Of a stretch of DNA of 64,000 bases, positions 50,220 through 58,926 are shown piece after piece. Position numbers and translations under genes: made by a program. Source of the stretch: Halobacillus sp. A5 (GTDB lineage: Bacteria; Bacillota; Bacilli; Bacillales; Halobacillaceae); contig NZ_JAIZEO010000005.1 of the NCBI RefSeq assembly GCF_024189315.1, forward strand, positions 186,001 to 250,000, read 5' to 3'. The first letter of the stretch is position 1. Every line of letters starts with the position of its first letter. The notes under the pieces are model-generated. The model worked only from the letters and a program-made list of their open reading frames with translations, was not told where the DNA came from and did no database searches.

Positions 50220-51266
50220 TTATTCTTCCAAAGCTTCATTAAGAACTTCTAAGTTTTGCTCCATTAGAGTGAAATAATCTTCATCATTTTCAATATCTTC
50301 TTCAGTGAGCACAGAGAGATTGTGTACGCGCAGCGGGTCAGCACCAATTTCGCCCTGAACCACTTCAGATACTTTCGGTGTAATGTTCTGCTCGAATAAC
50401 ACATGATCGATATCATGTTCTTCTGCCACTGCTATAATATCTTCCAAATCTTTCTGAGAAGGCTCATTAGACGGACTTAGTCCCGATACAGCAATTTGTT
50501 CAATACCGTATGCTTCTTCCCAATAACCATAGGCAGCATGAGAAACGATAATTTCCTTTTTCTCCTGCTCTTCTACCTGCTCGTGGAAATCATCATCGAG
50601 TGCGTTGAGGTCTTCTTCTAACTCGCTGAAATTCTCTTCGAATTGTTCCTCTGATTCAGGTTGAAGTTCTACTAAAGTCTCTTTAATATTTTCTGCAATT
50701 TCAATAGAACGCACTGGGTCAAGCCAGATGTGAGGATCTTCTCCTTCGTGATCATGAGCGTCCTCTCCTTCATGACTGTCTTCATCATGTTCCTCTGCAT
50801 CAGTGTGTTCTTCTTCCTCATGAGCATGGTCATCTTCTTCACCAGCATGCTCTTCTTCCTCGTGGTCGTCTTCAGCTTCATGATCATGGGATCCAGCAGA
50901 TAAATCAATCCCATTCGAAGCTTCTACAATCTCTACATCTTCAGAATCTATTGATTCAGATATTTTTTCTGCATAAGTCTCAAGACCTGCTCCATTATAG
51001 ATGAAAGCGTCTGCTTCAGCCATTTCTACCATTTCTTTTGTAGATGGTTCATAGGAGTGAGCATCAGAACCTGGTGGTAGAATGGTTTCAACCTCAGCAG
51101 CATCTCCTGCAATCCGTTCAGTGAAATATTGAAGAGGGTATACAGTAGTATTAATCTTCAGCGGTTCCCCTTCATCTCCTGAATCTTCTTCAGACGTTTG
51201 ATCCCCACAAGCGCCTAGAATAAGTATAACCATTAATAATATCAAGCCGATCGTTTTCTTTTTCAT
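50220..51266 (-). CDS. znuA: Zinc ABC transporter substrate-binding lipoprotein
   Basis: 348 residues. A lipoprotein signal with LGACGD is followed by a cluster A-1 metal-binding domain: PPGSDAHSYEPS, a His/Asp/Glu-rich loop (about 125-180), DPHIWLDP, VSHAAYGY and LFEQNITPKV. The His-rich loop is typical of zinc-binding ZnuA/AdcA proteins. It delivers Zn(II) to ZnuB-ZnuC. It has its own control region with two Zur-box-like palindromes. Confidence 0.92.
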   Translation of the reverse strand: MKKKTIGLILLMVILILGACGDQTSEEDSGDEGEPLKINTTVYPLQYFTERIAGDAAEVETILPPGSDAHSYEPSTKEMVEMAEADAFIYNGAGLETYAEKISESIDSEDVEIVEASNGIDLSAGSHDHEAEDDHEEEEHAGEEDDHAHEEEEHTDAEEHDEDSHEGEDAHDHEGEDPHIWLDPVRSIEIAENIKETLVELQPESEEQFEENFSELEEDLNALDDDFHEQVEEQEKKEIIVSHAAYGYWEEAYGIEQIAVSGLSPSNEPSQKDLEDIIAVAEEHDIDHVLFEQNITPKVSEVVQGEIGADPLRVHNLSVLTEEDIENDEDYFTLMEQNLEVLNEALEE

Positions 51267-51304
51267 TGCCGTTCTCCTCCTTGCTCTTCGATAAAAAAGT
51301 ATAT

Positions 51305-51340
51305 AGTAATGATTACTTTTTGTAAACAGTAATCATTACT
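51305..51340 (-). promoter_or_regulatory. Two Zur boxes upstream of znuA
   Basis: AGTAATGATTACT (51305-51317) and AGTAATCATTACT (51328-51340) are perfect palindromes. They match the core of the Bacillus Zur consensus (CGTAATnATTACG). They are 23 bp apart centre to centre. Confidence 0.8.
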
Positions 51341-51361
51341 TTTTAAAAAACACATCAAAAA

Positions 51362-51388
51362 AAGGTCTATGGGCTTCCAATAGACCTT
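51362..51388 (-). terminator. Terminator after zur
   Basis: AAGGTCTAT and ATAGACCTT with a 9-nt loop, followed on the minus strand by T-rich sequence. It separates the znuCB-zur unit from znuA. Confidence 0.7.
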
Positions 51389-51397
51389 ATCGAATCG

Positions 51398-51808
51398 TTA
51401 ATGACAAACCGGACACTTTCCATAAATTTCAAATTTATGGTTTTCTATATCATAACCTTGTAAATTCTCATTAATGCTCTCCATTGGGCAGAAATCGATC
51501 GGCTTAGTTTTCCCGCAGTCTGTACAGATAAAATGGTGATGATGACCGTGAGTATCACAACCGAGACGAAAATGCTTTTCCCCGCTCAACTCTGTAGCCT
51601 CCAGGATCTCTTCATCCGTCAGCAAATATAAGTTACGATAAATGGTATCGTAGCTTACACTAGGGAAATCCTCCTGAATCTCCTTTAAAATAGTCTTGGC
51701 CGCAATATATTGGTCCTGGTTAACGAATATTTCAAGAATCCGCTCACGTTGACGCGTTTTCTTATAGCCTTTCTCCCTTAACTTTTGAATCGCAGTCTCA
51801 AGGTTCAT
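51398..51808 (-). CDS. zur: Fur family zinc regulator Zur
   Basis: 136 residues. The winged helix contains KKTRQRERILEIF and SYDTIYRNLYLL. GHHHHFICTDCG and CPVCH carry the His and the two structural CXXC zinc motifs. It represses zinc uptake genes when zinc is plentiful. It is the last gene of znuC-znuB-zur and overlaps znuB by 4 bp. Zur boxes at all nearby promoters support Zur rather than Fur or PerR. Confidence 0.9.
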   Translation of the reverse strand: MNLETAIQKLREKGYKKTRQRERILEIFVNQDQYIAAKTILKEIQEDFPSVSYDTIYRNLYLLTDEEILEATELSGEKHFRLGCDTHGHHHHFICTDCGKTKPIDFCPMESINENLQGYDIENHKFEIYGKCPVCH

Positions 51809-52662
51809 ACTGGTTCACCCTTTACATAAAGATGATTTCTTACTTTTTTATACAATATGGCCATGATCAACACTAAAATAGCAATCACTACAATGGTTCC
51901 TCCAGGCGGTACACTTAGCTGATAGGAAGAAATCAGCCCTAAGATAACCGAGAATTCTCCAAAAGCAATGGAGAGGCCGATCGTCTGCTTAAAGCTAGAA
52001 GCGATTCTTAAGGCAGCAGCCACCGGCAGCGTCATTAAAGCCGATACGAGCAGAATACCAACGACCTGCATAGATGAAGCAATAACCAATGCAACCATAA
52101 CAATAAATAACAAATGAATCCAGCGTCCATTCACTCCTGCAATAGATGCGTGCTCTTCATCAAAGGAAAGAACGAACAACTCCTTATAGAAAAGAATAAC
52201 GATAATTAATACAGCAATAGTTATACAGACTACTGTCCACATATTAGAGCTGCTCACAGCGGTTACACTTCCGAACAAATAGCTGAATAAATCTGTATTA
52301 AAACCGTCTGCTAAGGAAATAAGAATCACTCCGACACCGATACCGCCTGACAAAATAATCGGTATAGCCAACTCTTCGTAATGCTTATAAAGCTTACGAA
52401 GTTTTTCGATTAAAATTGCTCCTCCAACAGAAAATACCATCCCCATATAAATAGGATTAAGTTCATTAACGCTTGTTACTCTTTTTTCTATTAAAAGACT
52501 TGCCGCAATGCCCGTTAACGTAATGTGAGAAAGCGCGTCTGCTATTAAGGAAAGTCTCCTTACGACAATGAAGACTCCGAGCAGGGGGGCAACAATCCCT
52601 ATCAGCATTCCTGTTATGGCAGCATTTTGTAAGAATTCATACTGCAAAAAGCTCTCAATCAT
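51805..52662 (-). CDS. znuB: Zinc ABC transporter permease
   Basis: 285 residues with eight or nine helices. ABC-3 family motifs include GVFIVVRRLSLIADALSHITLTGI near the N-terminus and SALMTLPVAAALRIA. It forms the membrane channel with ZnuC. Its start overlaps the znuC stop by 4 bp. Confidence 0.92.
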   Translation of the reverse strand: MIESFLQYEFLQNAAITGMLIGIVAPLLGVFIVVRRLSLIADALSHITLTGIAASLLIEKRVTSVNELNPIYMGMVFSVGGAILIEKLRKLYKHYEELAIPIILSGGIGVGVILISLADGFNTDLFSYLFGSVTAVSSSNMWTVVCITIAVLIIVILFYKELFVLSFDEEHASIAGVNGRWIHLLFIVMVALVIASSMQVVGILLVSALMTLPVAAALRIASSFKQTIGLSIAFGEFSVILGLISSYQLSVPPGGTIVVIAILVLIMAILYKKVRNHLYVKGEPV

Positions 52663-53438
52663 GACTGGCTCACCCCATGCTCGTGATTATGGTTCAACTG
52701 CTGCACAGAATGGCCGTATAACCGATTTAAATCCTGATCATCAAACTCCTTGTACTCCTCAGAAGCTCCATGAAAATGAACCGTCTTATTCATACAGACA
52801 ACATGAGTAGCATGTTCCGTAATCGTCCCAATGTCATGAGTAACCATTAACAAGGATATACCTTTATCATGATTCAGCTTCCTCAGCAGTTCATAAAAAG
52901 CTGTAACATGCTTAGCATCTACTCCAACTGTCGGCTCATCTAAAATCAGCAGAGAAGGGTCGCTGACCAGCGCACGAGCAATAAATACACGCTGCTGCTG
53001 TCCCCCTGATAACTCGCCAATATTAGTGTCTGCGTATTCTTCCATTTCTACAGTTCGTAGAGCTTCCAGGGCTTTTTCTCTATGCTTTCGGTTAAAAAAT
53101 TTAAAAGCTCCTATCCTGGAAACGAGGCCGGTTTTAACGACTTCAATCACCGAAGCTGGAAAGCCCGAATTAAAACTGTTTGCTTTCTGTGAGACAAATC
53201 CAATTTCCTGCCACTCATTAAACTGCTTAATCGGCTGATCAAACAGCTTAACAGTTCCTCTATCAGGTTTAATAAGCCCTAGCATTAATTTTATTAACGT
53301 AGATTTACCTGAGCCATTAGGTCCCACCAAACCCAGGAATTGGCCACGTTCAATCACTAAGTCGACCTTCTCCACGACCAGCTCTTTGTCATATTTAAAA
53401 GAGACCTGCTCCATATCTATGATTTTATTTGGTTTCAT
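52659..53438 (-). CDS. znuC: Zinc ABC transporter ATP-binding protein
   Basis: 259 residues. Walker A is GPNGSGKST, the signature is LSGGQQQR, Walker B is LLILDEPTVGVD and the switch histidine is in MVTHD. It powers zinc import. The C-terminus is His-rich (NHNHEHG), as in ZnuC. It is the first gene of the operon, with a Zur box about 25 bp upstream of its start. Confidence 0.93.
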   Translation of the reverse strand: MKPNKIIDMEQVSFKYDKELVVEKVDLVIERGQFLGLVGPNGSGKSTLIKLMLGLIKPDRGTVKLFDQPIKQFNEWQEIGFVSQKANSFNSGFPASVIEVVKTGLVSRIGAFKFFNRKHREKALEALRTVEMEEYADTNIGELSGGQQQRVFIARALVSDPSLLILDEPTVGVDAKHVTAFYELLRKLNHDKGISLLMVTHDIGTITEHATHVVCMNKTVHFHGASEEYKEFDDQDLNRLYGHSVQQLNHNHEHGVSQS

Positions 53439-53459
53439 ATAAATTCCCTTTCAAAACAA

Positions 53460-53472
53460 GAATGATTACGAA
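53460..53472 (-). promoter_or_regulatory. Zur box upstream of znuC
   Basis: GAATGATTACGAA on the plus strand (TTCGTAATCATTC on the minus strand) matches the Zur core with one weaker half. Confidence 0.65.
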
Positions 53473-53560
53473 TTAAATTATAATACGTACATATATTGAA
53501 GTAAAACACCCTATTGACTTTTATATAAAAACAAGCAAAAATAGGGGGCGTACCTTAAAC

Positions 53561-53573
53561 AGTAATAATTACG
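53561..53573 (+). promoter_or_regulatory. Zur box upstream of the permease operon
   Basis: AGTAATAATTACG, a near-perfect palindrome, is 38 bp upstream of the permease start and about 100 bp from the znuC box. Confidence 0.7.
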
Positions 53574-53610
53574 ATTAATGTTCATTACTTATAATAAAGG
53601 AGGACAAGCT

Positions 53611-54603
53611 TTGTATCAAGAAAAATCTCTTAACAATAAATGGGGCTACATACTATTATTCTTGTTTTTTCTATTGTTCATTTACGGAGACCTCTTCCCC
53701 GCTGAATTGATAACTGAGGTTATTCCTTCTTTACTTGATATGAATACGATCTTTCTCAGCATAGTGCTCGAAGCCATACCCTTCGTATTGTTAGGTGTAT
53801 TTGTCTCTGCCCTGATTCAATCCTTTGTCAAAGAAGAAACGCTGGAACGGTTCATACCTTCTAATCCAATACTGGCTCTCTTCCCAGCCGTGACGATCGG
53901 AGCCATTTTCCCTGTATGTGAATGTGCAATTGTACCTATAGTGAGACGGCTGATCCAAAAAGGAATGCCGCTTCATGTAGGAATTGTCATACTAGTGTCA
54001 GCACCTGTTTTAAACCCAATCGTATTTTTATCCACGTTTTACGCTTTTCAGACTGACCTGACAATAGCATGGGCAAGGATGGGATTAGCTTTCATCGTAG
54101 CGATTATTGTAGGAGGTATTATTTACTCCCGGTTCAAAAATAGCTGGCAGCTTAAAGAACCAGAAGGATTGGTCCGTAAGACCCACGAGCACGAGCACCG
54201 CAATAAAATCGCAGAAACTTTTTACCATGCCAGTGATGAATTTTTTGATATGGGAAAATTTTTAATTATAGGTGCACTGCTTGCCAGTATGATTCAAACA
54301 TTCATGGACCGTGAATTATTAGTGGGTGTAGGAAGCGGCTTCTTTACTGGGCCAGCAGTCATGATGGGACTCGCCTATTTCTTATCACTCTGTTCAGAAG
54401 CCGATGCCTTTGTAGCATCTTCCTTCAATGGTTTATTCTCCAGCAGCTCCATTTTAGGGTTCCTGGTCTATGGACCGATGACAGATTTAAAGAACACTAT
54501 TCTAATGGCAGCTTACTTTAGAAAAAGATTCGTCATTTCTTTCGTTGCTATAGTTACTGTAGTTACTTATATCATTACTATATTATTTGACTTACTCTAT
54601 TAA
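53611..54603 (+). CDS. Permease (DUF318/YcgR-like)
   Basis: 330 residues with about eight helices. VFVSALIQSFVKEETLERF, AIFPVCECAIVPIVRRLIQK and FLSLCSEADAFVASSF carry the paired Cys/Glu motifs of this permease family. The TTG at 53611 after AAAGGAGGACAAGC is preferred; the ATG at 53578 would lie too near the Zur box. It pairs with the following gene. The transported species is not known, though zinc control suggests a metal-related job. Confidence 0.8.
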   Translation: MYQEKSLNNKWGYILLFLFFLLFIYGDLFPAELITEVIPSLLDMNTIFLSIVLEAIPFVLLGVFVSALIQSFVKEETLERFIPSNPILALFPAVTIGAIFPVCECAIVPIVRRLIQKGMPLHVGIVILVSAPVLNPIVFLSTFYAFQTDLTIAWARMGLAFIVAIIVGGIIYSRFKNSWQLKEPEGLVRKTHEHEHRNKIAETFYHASDEFFDMGKFLIIGALLASMIQTFMDRELLVGVGSGFFTGPAVMMGLAYFLSLCSEADAFVASSFNGLFSSSSILGFLVYGPMTDLKNTILMAAYFRKRFVISFVAIVTVVTYIITILFDLLY

Positions 54604-54617
54604 TAGGAGGGTTCAGC

Positions 54618-55529
54618 ATGAGTAGAAACACACACTCTTTTTTACGAAGTGTGATCTTGCTTGGATTTGGTCTTTTCATTATTAAACTGCTGATCTCTGG
54701 AGATATACAAAAGTTTATAGCCCCACGCATGATGCCCTATATGTATTTTGCACTGGCAGTCATCGCTGTCCTTGGGTTAATTCAGTTTTTTAAAAGTGAC
54801 TCAGAAGAAGGCCATGCCTGTGAGTGTGGACATAATCATGATTACTCGTCATCCAAAACTCGTTCGATACTTGTTTATTCTTTATTTATTGTTCCTATCA
54901 TCACAGGTATGCTATTCTCTGACCACGTTCTAGGAAGCTCTCAGGCAGCAAATAAAGGTTTTAAATATGAGCTTCGCACCGCTTCCGCAGATGACGATAA
55001 TTACAGCAATTCAGAGGTGAGCGAAGGTGAAGAAGACGGTACCGAAACCGGATCCGACCCTGTCCACCAATCTGAAGAGCAGGACGACCCTGCAATTCTT
55101 TCAACAAAAGACCGTTACCCTGATCTTTACGAAGAGCTTTCTTCTGCTGATCGTTTTACGATGAGTGAAGATAATTATATCGGCACAATCTCTCTTCTCG
55201 AAGAAGAGGTTGATCAGTATATAGGTAAAGAAATTAAAATGAATGGGTTTGTATTCAGAGAAGATGGGTTTCCGGACGATCGGTTAGTAGTAGGCAGATT
55301 CGGAATCAGCTGCTGTGTGGCCGATGGCGGGGTCTATGGAGTATTAGTTCAAGGAGATGGACAAAATTTTGACCAATATAAAAATGATACGTGGATTGAA
55401 GTAACAGGAACTGTGAAAAAGGTTGAACATAATGATTGGGAGCTGCCTATGATAGAACCAACAGAAATAAAGACTATTGATGCTCCTAAGGAACCTTATG
55501 TATATGAAGAATTTGAATTTGCAGGCTAA
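54618..55529 (+). CDS. TIGR03943 family protein (YcgQ-like)
   Basis: 303 residues. Two to four N-terminal helices and a CECGHNHDY possible metal site lead to an acidic linker (about 125-155), then an OB-like C-terminal domain with NGFVFRE, RFGISCCVADGG and VEVTGTV-like strands. This matches TIGR03943, the partner of the DUF318 permease. ATG after AGGAGGGTTCAGC. It lies 14 bp after the permease gene. Confidence 0.8.
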   Translation: MSRNTHSFLRSVILLGFGLFIIKLLISGDIQKFIAPRMMPYMYFALAVIAVLGLIQFFKSDSEEGHACECGHNHDYSSSKTRSILVYSLFIVPIITGMLFSDHVLGSSQAANKGFKYELRTASADDDNYSNSEVSEGEEDGTETGSDPVHQSEEQDDPAILSTKDRYPDLYEELSSADRFTMSEDNYIGTISLLEEEVDQYIGKEIKMNGFVFREDGFPDDRLVVGRFGISCCVADGGVYGVLVQGDGQNFDQYKNDTWIEVTGTVKKVEHNDWELPMIEPTEIKTIDAPKEPYVYEEFEFAG

Positions 55530-55530
55530 G

Positions 55531-55566
55531 AAAGCAAGCTTCCCTTAGAATGGGAGCTTGCTTTTT
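55531..55566 (+). terminator. Terminator of the permease operon
   Basis: AAAGCAAGCTTCCC and GGGAGCTTGCTTT form a stem with one bulge, followed by T6. Confidence 0.8.
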
Positions 55567-55610
55567 TAGAAGCTGAGTTAAACATGATGTTCATCAACAG
55601 CAGTATTGAC

Positions 55611-56303
55611 CTACAAATAACGGTTGTATCTTTTTTCTAAATAATCCTGCAGCGCTGAGAAGACCATAGTTAACGGCCAGTAAATCATAGCTGCCAGAAT
55701 ATAAAGAGTCATCGAATCATTCGTCCGGCCGGCAACAACCTGAGCTTTATTTAAAATTTCTGGAACTGAAATCATAGCCGCGAGCGATGTAGCTTTTAGT
55801 AAATCAAGAAACACATTTGCAAGTGGAGGAATTGCAATCCGGGTTGCCTGAGGCATGATAATCCGCCTCATCGTCTGCCAGTAGGAAAATCCTAATGCCC
55901 GTGCCGACTCCCATTGTCCCTGTGCAACACTAGCCAGCGAAGCTCGATTGATCTCTGCTATATAAGCAGCACTGTTCGTTCCAAACCCAATCACTGCTGC
56001 AGTGGGACCGGAAAAGGTGATACCGAGAACAGGAAGACCGAAGTACAAAACAAATAAATAAACTAGAATAGGAGTTCCGCGCATAAATGAAATATACAAG
56101 CGGGCAGGCCAGCGCAGCAGACGAGAATTCGACCGTCGTGCAAGAGCAAGGAAAAAACCTAAAACCAAGCCTGCTGCCATACTTAAAATGGCTACTAAAA
56201 CTGTATAAGGCACGCCTTCCAGTACAAAAGGAAGGTTCTCCCATGCTCGCTCCGGCACAAACAATTTATCTATGTTTATTTCATTAATATCCATTGAAAA
56301 CAT
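55611..56303 (-). CDS. Amino acid ABC transporter permease
   Basis: 230 residues with five or six helices of the HisM/GlnP type. FMRGTPILVYLFVLYFGLP and the EAA loop around SARALGFSYWQTMRRIIMPQ are typical of polar amino acid permeases (TcyB-like). It follows the binding-protein gene by 12 bp. No ATPase gene is adjacent; it must be encoded elsewhere or shared. Confidence 0.88.
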   Translation of the reverse strand: MFSMDINEINIDKLFVPERAWENLPFVLEGVPYTVLVAILSMAAGLVLGFFLALARRSNSRLLRWPARLYISFMRGTPILVYLFVLYFGLPVLGITFSGPTAAVIGFGTNSAAYIAEINRASLASVAQGQWESARALGFSYWQTMRRIIMPQATRIAIPPLANVFLDLLKATSLAAMISVPEILNKAQVVAGRTNDSMTLYILAAMIYWPLTMVFSALQDYLEKRYNRYL

Positions 56304-56315
56304 GAAATTACACCC

Positions 56316-57194
56316 TTATAAGTCAAGTCCTTCAATCTCTTCTACCTCTTCTTCAGGCTTTTCTGATGCATCTTTTCCACCGAAAAACTCCTCTGACAAT
56401 TCTGTCAGGGTGCCATCTTCACGCATTTCATTTAAGGTTTCATCCAGTTTCTCTTTTAAATCATCTTCTCCCTCTCCCATGACAACCGCAGTTTCACTGG
56501 GATGGAATTGAAGATCCGGATGCTGAGTTACTTCCAGTTCCGGGAGTGCTTCCAGGGCAAGAGACTGCAGGAAATAGTCGTTTATAATCAGATCAGTTCT
56601 CCCATTTTCTACATCACGCAAATATACATCGTTTGTTACGTTTCCATAGGACTTAATTTTTGCTCCGTAATGTTCTGCAATTTGGGCAAAAATTGTAGTT
56701 GCGCCCCCACCGTGAACTTTTTCTTCAATGTCTTCTAAAGATTCAATTCCAGATAAATCATCTTCACGCACAATCATAGTGGCATAAGAATGCTTATAAG
56801 GCTCACTGAAATCATAGTTTTCGTCCCGCGCATTAGTCACTTCAATGTCATTCGCGACGACGTCGACTCTTCCGCTGTCAATCGCAGACAAGAGTCCGTC
56901 CACACCATATTCTTCAAAAGAAACTTCCAAATCAAGCCGGTCAGCTATTTCTTTTATAATTTCTACATCATACCCTGTTAATTCGTCATTGGATTCTTCA
57001 GGGTAATAAGAAGCGGGATAAAGTGTCCCGGAGGTTCCAACTACAATCTCTCCTTCTTCCTGGATTTCATCCCATTTTGAATTGCTTGAAGTCTCTTCAT
57101 CCTCATTTGAAGACTCTTCATTATCATCTGAACCGCAAGCCATCAGTACAACAGCCAACAAGAGAATAAGTATTGATAAAAACCATTTCCTCAT
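56316..57194 (-). CDS. Amino acid ABC substrate-binding lipoprotein
   Basis: 292 residues. A lipoprotein signal with LMACGSD, an acidic linker, then a family 3 binding domain: GEIVVGTSGTLYPASYY, TGYDVEIIKEIADRL, VDVVANDIEVTNARDENYDF and SEPYKHSYATMIV. It is closest in style to cystine-binding TcyA/YckK. ATG follows AAAGGTGGAGCAAAT. Confidence 0.88.
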   Translation of the reverse strand: MRKWFLSILILLLAVVLMACGSDDNEESSNEDEETSSNSKWDEIQEEGEIVVGTSGTLYPASYYPEESNDELTGYDVEIIKEIADRLDLEVSFEEYGVDGLLSAIDSGRVDVVANDIEVTNARDENYDFSEPYKHSYATMIVREDDLSGIESLEDIEEKVHGGGATTIFAQIAEHYGAKIKSYGNVTNDVYLRDVENGRTDLIINDYFLQSLALEALPELEVTQHPDLQFHPSETAVVMGEGEDDLKEKLDETLNEMREDGTLTELSEEFFGGKDASEKPEEEVEEIEGLDL

Positions 57195-57600
57195 ATTTGC
57201 TCCACCTTTCTAAAATTCATACTTAACCAATATAGCAACAGCATCCCCTCATATCAACCTTGATGCTTAATTTAAATTTATAGTTTCTTAAAGAATAGGA
57301 GATCAACTTTAACCCCTGTCACGGTAATGTAATAACTTGTATTAAATTATAATCATTATACTTAATATAAAGTTGTAACCAACTACACATAAAATGTTAA
57401 GTTGCTTAGTTTTCAACAAAATTTCAGCCGTCAAAAAGAATAAAGGCACGAGCGTCCGGGTAGACACGGAAGCATAAGCGAAATGATTGGAGGAAAGTGA
57501 CCTCCCCTGACCCCAGGCGGATTGCTTATAATATGCCAGTTTCGTATGCCGCTATTCGAGACATTTATCACAGCTCGAAATTTAAAAATTCCTGAACAAT
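57195..57600. other. Gap with repeat family B copy 3
   Basis: No gene is visible. The first 200 bp are AT-rich and probably carry the promoter of the binding-protein gene. A family B repeat occupies 57440-57535. Confidence 0.5.
57440..57535 (+). repeat. Repeat family B, copy 3
   Basis: It contains GTCCGGGTAGACACGGAAGC, then ATAAGCGAAATGATTGGAGG, AAAGTGACC, and a CGGATTGCTTATAATATGCC tail. It aligns with 40232-40320. Confidence 0.6.
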
Positions 57601-57640
57601 AATAAAAGAGGCAGCTGGAAATCCAGCTGCCTCTTTTATT
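57601..57640. terminator. Strong terminator hairpin
   Basis: AATAAAAGAGGCAGCTGG and its complement form an 18-bp perfect stem with a 4-nt loop. It lies about 107 bp beyond the yfkH stop. Confidence 0.75.
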
Positions 57641-57746
57641 ATAAAATTGTTACGGTTCTCCTGTGGGAAACACGCCGACCTCCGACCACCTACACAGCAT
57701 AGGCTTTAACCCAGTTTAAATAAACATTTGATTAACAGCGTCACTT

Positions 57747-58568
57747 TTAAAAAGGATGACGGCCTTTATGTTTCTTATGAATAAGAGCATTTATTTCTCC
57801 GCCAATAAGTATAACTATACCAGACAAGTAAAACCAAATCATCAAGACAATTACACCACCAAGGCTTCCATAGGTAGCCGAGTAATTCCCTAAATTCTCT
57901 ACATAAAAGGAGAAAAACAGGGAGACTAACTGCCAGCCTACTGTAGCAAAAAGCGCACCAAGGGCAATTTCTTTTATTCTCATTGGCTGATCGGGAGCCA
58001 TAAAGTAGAGAAAGGATAGAACAGTAAAAAATATAATTGAAGATATAACCCACCTGAGAGTATCCCATGTCCGAAGAAAATCTTCCGATAAACCAAACAT
58101 AGAAAAGACGTAGACGCCTATGGCATTTCCTAACACCGGGAGCAAAAAAGCTACCCCAATAACTACAATCATCGCAATTGTTAATAGGATCGAAATAAGT
58201 CTCGATACAAGGAACGACCTTTTCTCATCTGCATGGTGCGCCCGGTTAAAAGCTTTAATGAGGGTGTTGACTCCATTAGAAGCGGCCCATAACGTTCCGA
58301 GTATACCAATAGAGAGTAAGCCTCCGTTCCTGTCCCTTAAAATGTCTGAAACATTTTCCGAAATCATCTCATACGTGTCAGGGGGAGCATACGTGCTGAT
58401 CATAAGAAGCGCTCTTTCTTCATCAATATTAAGATAACCCAACAATGTAATAAGGAAAATCATAAATGGAAAAAGAGACAGTAAGAAGAAGTATGCCAGT
58501 TGAGCTGCTGATCCTGGAACATCATTTTCTCCTATTTGTTTAAACAGCTCTTTACTAAAACGTATCAA
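57747..58568 (-). CDS. yfkH: YihY/BrkB family membrane protein
   Basis: 273 residues with six helices. QLAYFFLLSLFPFMIFLITL near the N-terminus, LWAASNGVNTLIKAFNRAH and GALFATVGWQLVSLFFSFYV are family hallmarks (once misnamed ribonuclease BN). The function is unknown. It lies with yfkI and yfkJ, as in B. subtilis. ATG is not strongly marked; the GTG/TTG alternatives were not better. Confidence 0.85.
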   Translation of the reverse strand: MIRFSKELFKQIGENDVPGSAAQLAYFFLLSLFPFMIFLITLLGYLNIDEERALLMISTYAPPDTYEMISENVSDILRDRNGGLLSIGILGTLWAASNGVNTLIKAFNRAHHADEKRSFLVSRLISILLTIAMIVVIGVAFLLPVLGNAIGVYVFSMFGLSEDFLRTWDTLRWVISSIIFFTVLSFLYFMAPDQPMRIKEIALGALFATVGWQLVSLFFSFYVENLGNYSATYGSLGGVIVLMIWFYLSGIVILIGGEINALIHKKHKGRHPF

Positions 58569-58596
58569 AGTCTCCTTTTCCCCCCTTTTGCGGACA

Positions 58597-58926
58597 CTAT
58601 GAGGCTTCTTTAGAATTGTCTACCGATTCTAATTTATTATTCACCTTCTCGTCCATCTCCCCTATCTTATTTAATGCTTCTTCTGCTTTATTTAGAAGCA
58701 CTAATATGTCATCTATCCCCTTATTTAATTTCTTTGAGAAAGACTCATAACTTAACCTTACAGCATGAATCGCTTCTGAAGGCTGCTGCAAATAGTTTTG
58801 GCAGGACACACCTGCCCCTTTAGATTTATTCATTACATATTGACGCGTATTTTTATCAAAAAGCATAACTGCCCCGCCAATCAGTGCTCCTGCTGCAATT
58901 CCTTTTAACAATTTTGTTTCTCCCAT
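58597..58926 (-). CDS. yfkI: YtxH-like small protein
   Basis: 109 residues. An N-terminal glycine-rich hydrophobic stretch (KGIAAGALIGGAVMLF) followed by a Lys/Glu-rich amphipathic tail matches the YtxH-like family of Bacillus stress proteins. ATG follows AAAGGAGGAATTATA. It overlaps the yfkJ stop by one base. Confidence 0.7.
   Translation of the reverse strand: MGETKLLKGIAAGALIGGAVMLFDKNTRQYVMNKSKGAGVSCQNYLQQPSEAIHAVRLSYESFSKKLNKGIDDILVLLNKAEEALNKIGEMDEKVNNKLESVDNSKEAS

Noticed and set aside
50672-50914. 80-codon frame rich in Met, Lys and Thr within znuA
   Set aside because: It is a frame shadow of the His/Glu-rich loop of ZnuA.
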